Shown here: positions 58,811 to 64,000 of the stretch, one piece after another
Position numbering within the stretch: position 1 is the first letter of the stretch
Layout of the letters: the number at the start of each line of letters is the position of its first letter
Assembly: GCA_006503535.1 (NCBI GenBank)
Contig: QYRS01000004.1
Location: forward strand, 2,046,001-2,110,000
DNA length: 64,000 nucleotides
Reading direction: 5' to 3'
DNA from: Arthrinium phaeospermum
Lineage: Eukaryota; Ascomycota; Sordariomycetes; Amphisphaeriales; Apiosporaceae
The notes under the pieces: model-generated
What the model was told of the DNA's origin: nothing
What the model saw: the letters and a program-made list of their open reading frames with translations, nothing else
Database searches by the model: none
Program-made: the position numbers and the translations under genes

Positions 58811-60550
58811 ATGTGCTAGTAGGAAGATGTCGTTGGGAAGCGCCAAAAGGGGGCGGAGCTAAGCCGTTACGAACTCCCCTCTAGGACGCTTGAGAATAAC
58901 GGTGTAGCATTCGGCCCAAGCCCCTTCTTTCTCGTATATCCATCCCATTGCTATGGCTGTAGCCTACTGATCGCACAGGCATGTGAACTTGCAGAGCCGA
59001 GATGGGATGCTTTGCTGCTGGAAGCTGGCGACCTAGATGTGTCTGTGTCGGGGAGGAGACTGTATGTGGTTGGAAGTTGGTTTTGCGCGCTTGCCATGTT
59101 ATGTCTTGATGTCTTCTGGCGCCTTGGTAGGCGAGGAGGCGCGGCTACGCAGTGATGCTGCCATCTTGGCTACCTGCCAACCGGTTGCTGCTGTGTATTG
59201 AAGGTGAATGACCAAAAGGTGTGGACAGATGTGAGGAGATAGATGGCCCCTGCTCCTACTTGTTTCGTCCAACATCAAGAAAGCTGCGACTCTCTTCCTG
59301 CCCAGGGTTGGGAGATGACCCAATGTCATGATGATATACATGTGCTTCGACTTGTAGCTGCTCTAGGAAGGCTTGATGGGCTTGCAGAGGTGAAACCGGC
59401 GTTAGGGGCATCGCGAGGAACGCAGTGACTCAGAAAATATAGAGACCCAGCTTATTCGGATGCGCATCATGTTACCCATGGCTGGAGAGTGAAGACTTGT
59501 GCCTAAACGTTGGTCGCCTTCGAATACTATTTCTCAAGGTGTGCTATCTTACAGATGACTTGTTATTACTGGAAATGTCTTGAGGCGTAACTATTTGCCG
59601 TTAATCCTTTGGCGATTCATACAAAACAAGCCAGACCTTCGTCAAAGTAGCTTGCTCTCTCTCTGAGTATCGTTCTACCCCTGAGTGACGATGGTCCGAA
59701 AGGCAATGACAGCATCCAAGAATCGAGCAGAAAGCCTCCAGGACGACGACTAACGCAGTATGTCAGGTTTCGTTTGCTTCTCACCGTTCATTCTGACCCG
59801 AAACACTGACATAGGTCGGCGATCAGGAAAGACGTGACACGTTTTAGGTCGTCGCTGGCGGCCGAGATTGGAACAACATAGTAGCTGATGCCGGCCATAA
59901 CCCTCAATCGCCTGGGAAAGTCAAATTACTTACTCAAAGTAAGGAGAAGATATCCTTAGGTAAAGGGGTGTGGTCATTCAAACGATTGTTTCGTAGTTAA
60001 GCCTCTGGTGTGCATATAATGGTATACTAAACGGACCCTACCTTCATTTACGACTCTAGACTACCTGGTATTGAACTTGTGCTCATGCTTGAGGATAAAT
60101 GTGTTATCCGCAGACCGTTTCTCTGATAGTTCAGTCGGCATCAGAGGCGGACGGGTCCGAGTATTGTACAGTGACTACACGATGATCAGAAAAGGAAGCT
60201 TAATAGATCCGTCATAGTAACAGCGACGGGCAAAGGGATCTGAGACGGAAGTGATGATGGAATTCAAGGTGAACAACCACCTTATCATCGCCTCTGGTCA
60301 TGTCACTCTATAGGGACCAACGCGGAGACACCATTCATGAGTAACTGAACAAGCTTCTAGAGTCGAGCAATGTAACGACTCCCCGCAGTGTGTATGGATT
60401 TGCTATGAACATGTTCATAGATGGGTGCAAGTACCATTATCCTCCAAAAAATATCCTTCAAACAAGCCAGTCAACCACCGCTATAACCAACCAAGACCGC
60501 TCTGGTCCAAGACATTGTAAGCGCGAGGCCAACCTGCTTTTATAATGTCT

Positions 60551-61841
60551 CTAAGCGGTGCCACTCGTGTGCTCCGAAGCTGCATGCCGATCGTCAATGA
60601 CAGGGTCTTGCTCGCCCGTATGTCGGTTGAAGAGACGGGGCCTAGATTCAGGTCTAGATACAGGTCCCTGTAGGCTGCCATCGCTACCACCGATAGTGAC
60701 CAATCCAGCAACATCTGCCTTGTTGAGAGCCATGGATGCCCTCTTGAAGCCCAACCGTAAGGTGAAATAGCTGAGTATAGGAGTGACAGTTGACAAGCTT
60801 ACGCCCATTACGCCAGCAGCCATTTCTAACGTGAGGAACACCAACACTTTGTACTGGAAATCTGTGACGGAGTTAGTCCTCTAGCCGTGTCTGCTGCATT
60901 CGAAGTACTCACACATCATGTCGGCAACTGGGTCATCTCGGAATTGTTCGACCGCCCACCATCGAATCCATGCTGAGGCGGTTGACCTGTATCGACGTGA
61001 GCGTTTATATGCACATACTGAGACATGGGCTCCTTACAAACCACCGAGCAGGAAAAGCCCAATAATTGCAAATTTCTGCCATCTTTTGACATGAAGCTGG
61101 ATAATAGCCCGTACGGGTAGGGCAAGGATGAAAACATTGATGACAGTGTCGCATATAGTACCGAATGTGTTGACTGCATACGACCTCGAGACGCATGAAT
61201 TTGTAGTGTCGGCCCATCCTCTCGAGACCGGGTCGCAGCCGAAGAGATTCACTGCCACGAAAGCAATCCACCAGGCTGTCAGCACTGAACCTATTGCGTA
61301 GACACCAAGCCGTATATAGCGCTGGGGGAATATGCGAAGGTATAACATAAGAGCCGAGGCTTTAGTCAGGGTGAGTTGAGTGGTATTCAGGGGCGAAATG
61401 GCATAACCAGCCTGATCAGATTATTAGCAAAACAGCAAGCACTGGAAGTAACATAAAGTTTCTCACGCCTACTCACTTTAAGCTGGGAAGCAATGGCGTC
61501 GGCAGCATTTGGTTTCATGAGAATAGCTGCTATATGCTGTCCTGCGCCGTTGGCAGCCACTGTCCCGAGTCAGCGGTAGACCGGCGATATCCAGTTTTGG
61601 GAGGCTCAAGCATACTTGTTATGATGGTTGCTGCATGGCCATAGCCAACTAATTGGGCAGCTACGATAAACCAGTCGTCGACACCGAGCCTCATATTCTT
61701 TACTTTGCGCGAAGACAGGCGCAGCAAGAGGCATAACGTGGAGAGGACGTGCAGCCATACCGTAACATGGATGATCACCGGACGTTTGTCTTCGTTCATC
61801 TGCTCTGGGGTCGCCGGGGGCGGGCCTGGTATCGAGGCCAT
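60551..61841 (-). CDS. PTH11-like / fungal rhodopsin-domain seven-TM protein
   Basis: Five exons on the minus strand: 61841-61616, 61559-61477, 61411-61038, 60986-60913 and 60861-60551; 355 aa, phases consistent, introns 51-65 nt. The family holds fungal integral membrane proteins related to Magnaporthe Pth11, thought to sense surfaces or nutrients. Hallmarks: LLLRLSSRKVKNMRLGVDDW after the first TM (the conserved LGxDDW), KASALMLYLRIFP, ICDTVINVFILALPVRAI (the DxxxxxLPxxxI pattern), AIIGLFLLGGLSTASAWIRW, and a C-terminal TM (TLEMAAGVMGVSLSTVTPIL). No CFEM domain precedes it, so it belongs to the non-CFEM class. The cytosolic tail is short and Arg/Asp-rich. The starting ATG at 61841 opens directly with a Pro-rich leader. 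Accessory-type families such as this vary greatly in number among fungi. Confidence 0.88.
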
Positions 61842-64000
61842 GATGCGAATCTAGAAACAGTGAAGGAAGCGGATGATGATTGGGCTTGGGTAGCGTGATT
61901 GATGATGGAGGTTTGGAGATGACATATTCGACTGAGGAGCTCCCAGGGAAAGCAGGACGCTATATAAGGGCGTCGACGCCGATTTCCCAATGATACGAGT
62001 CGAACATCTTCTGAAATTAACACGGATTCGCCCCTTGCTTTTCTTGCTCGCTTGCTATAGCAAACACAGGCTCGATAGGATGCGGCCCGCTCCTCCGGTT
62101 CGGGAATACTCGACATATGAGAGGCCAAGAGGCACGTTTCTGTCTGAGAGCTGGACACCGACATATATTGAAATATGCAGGTTGGCCCCTTGCAGCGCAT
62201 GTTCCGCTGGGAAGGCAAACCCTTATCCGATGGAAGCTCGCTCGAGGCCCTCCCTTGCCTCGAATATGATCTCTGAGTCCATGTCGACCCAGCAGCTTTG
62301 AGATTCGAATCAATGCGAATAGGCCAATAATTTGAAGGCGGCCTAAAAGCGCGATCGATATTATTGTTTTGTTGCTTTCCAAACGCAGTGCATAGATCGT
62401 ATATGTACTCTGGTGGGAATTTGATAGTGAGATAGTTGGGGGTATGCGATATTGCACTCTGTTCGCGGCGAATGATATAGCTTGAGAAACACCGTATTCA
62501 CTATGAAGGGTGTCGTCCACCATCAAGACTATGGCCGTTTCGACATTGCTACCCTCAATGAACCTCACTCGTCGACACTTCGATACTGCCTCGACCGAAC
62601 CCGAGTGGGGTATCGGTTCTAGGCTATCATGTTGAGCAAGGATGTAGCAAACCGGATCAAGGGTCCAAGGGTTCTAGGGAAAGCGAGTATGTAAGTAATC
62701 CTCGTTCTGCTTGTCCACCTTGGATGCCATTGGCTAAGTGAGGTACTGATGCATGAACGCCATAACGGCGTTGCACAACGGTGCTGCACTAGGTGCTTGC
62801 TTCAGTGTGATGTGACAGTAAGCTTTGGTGTTCTGAAAGGCTCAGTGCCATGAGGAACAACCGTGGTCCCCCTGTAAGATTGGACCAAGTCGGACGATAT
62901 GCCTAATTCCTGTTTCTCGAAGCCAGTAGGATGAGACTTCCTTGTGGACGAGAAAGAAAAAAAAATGGACCATGGAGAAGTTGGTTTTGATGTGGTGGTG
63001 GATTAGGCATACTAGACATAGTCCAGAGTCCCGTATCCGAAATATCGGGTTTATTTTGTTCATTGCTTGCAGGATCCTCAGACGTTTAAGATGTTTGCCT
63101 TGCTATGGCCTGAGAACATAATCAGTGAAATCATACGAGAACAGACGATGGAGAGCCTCAAATTTCATACTCGTAATGAATTGCACAGGAGTCCAACCGT
63201 TCACCAATATTGCCGTAGTTGGCAGCATTCGAGACCTGGTAATGACCACTCCTTGATTCGCTCCCAGACGAAGCATAATGCGCTTGGTATTAGCTAGCGA
63301 CTCTTGAGATGCGCAAATAGCTCCAACAAAGCTTGAATTAAAGTTGGAAAATCATGCCTTGTCACGATGAAGCTGTCTGCTACATTCATCCGGAATCATG
63401 AGTGCCGATAGCGTTGCATTTACCGCGTTAGTCCACCCCTGTCAGATCGGCGGCAGGAGGTGCTTACAAGTCTTAAATCGGCAACATAAACACTCGAGGC
63501 CGACCGAGTCTTTGTATTACTTGGTAAAACTAAGTGTTCAGGATTGGATTGACGAATATAGCTACCTAATCTATCTTGTTCAATATTCACAAGCGTGACT
63601 ATTCCAGCATTGATGCATTCACCACACACTCAAGCAGTACAAGAGGCAAGAGGATTGGCATACGTCTCTATGCTTGAATCCAATGCTCCCGTTATTAAGC
63701 AAGTGATGTGATAGGTCGGCCCACTCTTCAATCTTCAAAAGGCCAGTGACGGGCATGGCGTGCAGAGCAGCGATCTGTCCTAAAACCCGCCTAAGCTTGG
63801 TGGTTGGTCAAGAGCGTTCGCCCCCCACTACTCCGAAAGCTTGACGCTATGGAAGGTCTTATGGAAGGTCCAGATGGTGGTGGTCTCGTGAGTTGTTCAC
63901 CTACAGTTGCATCCTTCGATACCTCCTAATCAACCACCGACTTTCCACCACCAATTGCTTGCCTTTGACTGGTATTGCTCACGGCGACCTTGTCTTTACC
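61842..64000. other. Intergenic to right edge, no gene supported
   Basis: Upstream region of the PTH11-like gene. A 183-codon minus-strand frame (62017-62568) lacks motifs. The last 150 bp are pyrimidine-rich and may be the start of a leader for a gene beyond the window. Confidence 0.4.

Larger units (their letters stand above)
51917..60550. other. 8.6-kb gene-free region downstream of the regulator
   Basis: No gene can be supported. Many simple repeats: TCTG (52712), TC (53285), GCA (55205), CAAG (58083) and CT (58782). A 71-codon minus-strand frame, 57810-58025, has unusually protein-like composition but no partner exon. The first few hundred bases are the 3' flank of the regulator. The 59.4-60.5 kb part has lower GC and is featureless. 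Confidence 0.45.

Noticed and set aside
63848..63931. ATG frame with repeated MEG... near the right edge
   Set aside because: Stops after 27 codons; the possible splice donor (GTGAGT) has no verifiable continuation within the window.

Overview
This window is nuclear DNA of a filamentous ascomycete, most likely a Sordariomycete (possibly Hypocreales). The evidence is short spliceosomal introns (about 50-135 nt) with GTAAGT/GTATGT-type donors and CTAAC-like branch sites, Pezizomycotina-type proteins (KMT6, a PTH11-like receptor, Pal1, a Zn2Cys6 factor), and kilobase-scale intergenic regions rich in simple repeats. No transposon, virus, CRISPR array or prokaryotic operon is visible. Lineage is inferred from protein style; no search was run.

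Left part (1-33 kb), ordinary housekeeping genes: the 3' end of ERO1 (ER disulfide oxidase, cut by the left edge); USB1 (U6 snRNA 3'-end exonuclease, convergent with ERO1); a Pal1-family cortical/endocytic protein; a possible small Gln-rich protein; a HIT-domain protein with an internal 39-bp tandem repeat; a small Cys-rich protein; a SUR7-family four-TM protein; a PPZ-type Ser/Thr phosphatase; a KMT6/E(z) H3K27 methyltransferase; PIL1, the eisosome BAR protein; and the WD40 protein RTT10/WDR6. An initiator tRNA-Met follows at 33.28 kb.

Right part (33-64 kb), sparse: a Leu3/War1-style Zn2Cys6 transcription factor (37.7-40.1 kb), a putative DNA-binding regulator (49.9-51.9 kb) and a five-exon PTH11/rhodopsin-like seven-TM protein (60.55-61.84 kb). 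About 9.8 kb before and 8.6 kb after the 49.9-kb regulator have no gene I can support, but hold many microsatellites. That layout suits a developmentally controlled regulator with large cis-regulatory DNA, or unannotated non-coding transcripts. It is the main candidate for something new here.

Functional themes: plasma-membrane cortex organisation (Pal1, Sur7-like, Pil1, plus Ppz, which controls ion homeostasis at the membrane), RNA metabolism (Usb1, Rtt10, initiator tRNA), and transcription or chromatin control (Kmt6, the Zn2Cys6 factor, the 49.9-kb regulator). Exon joins were worked out by hand from splice signals and reading phase.
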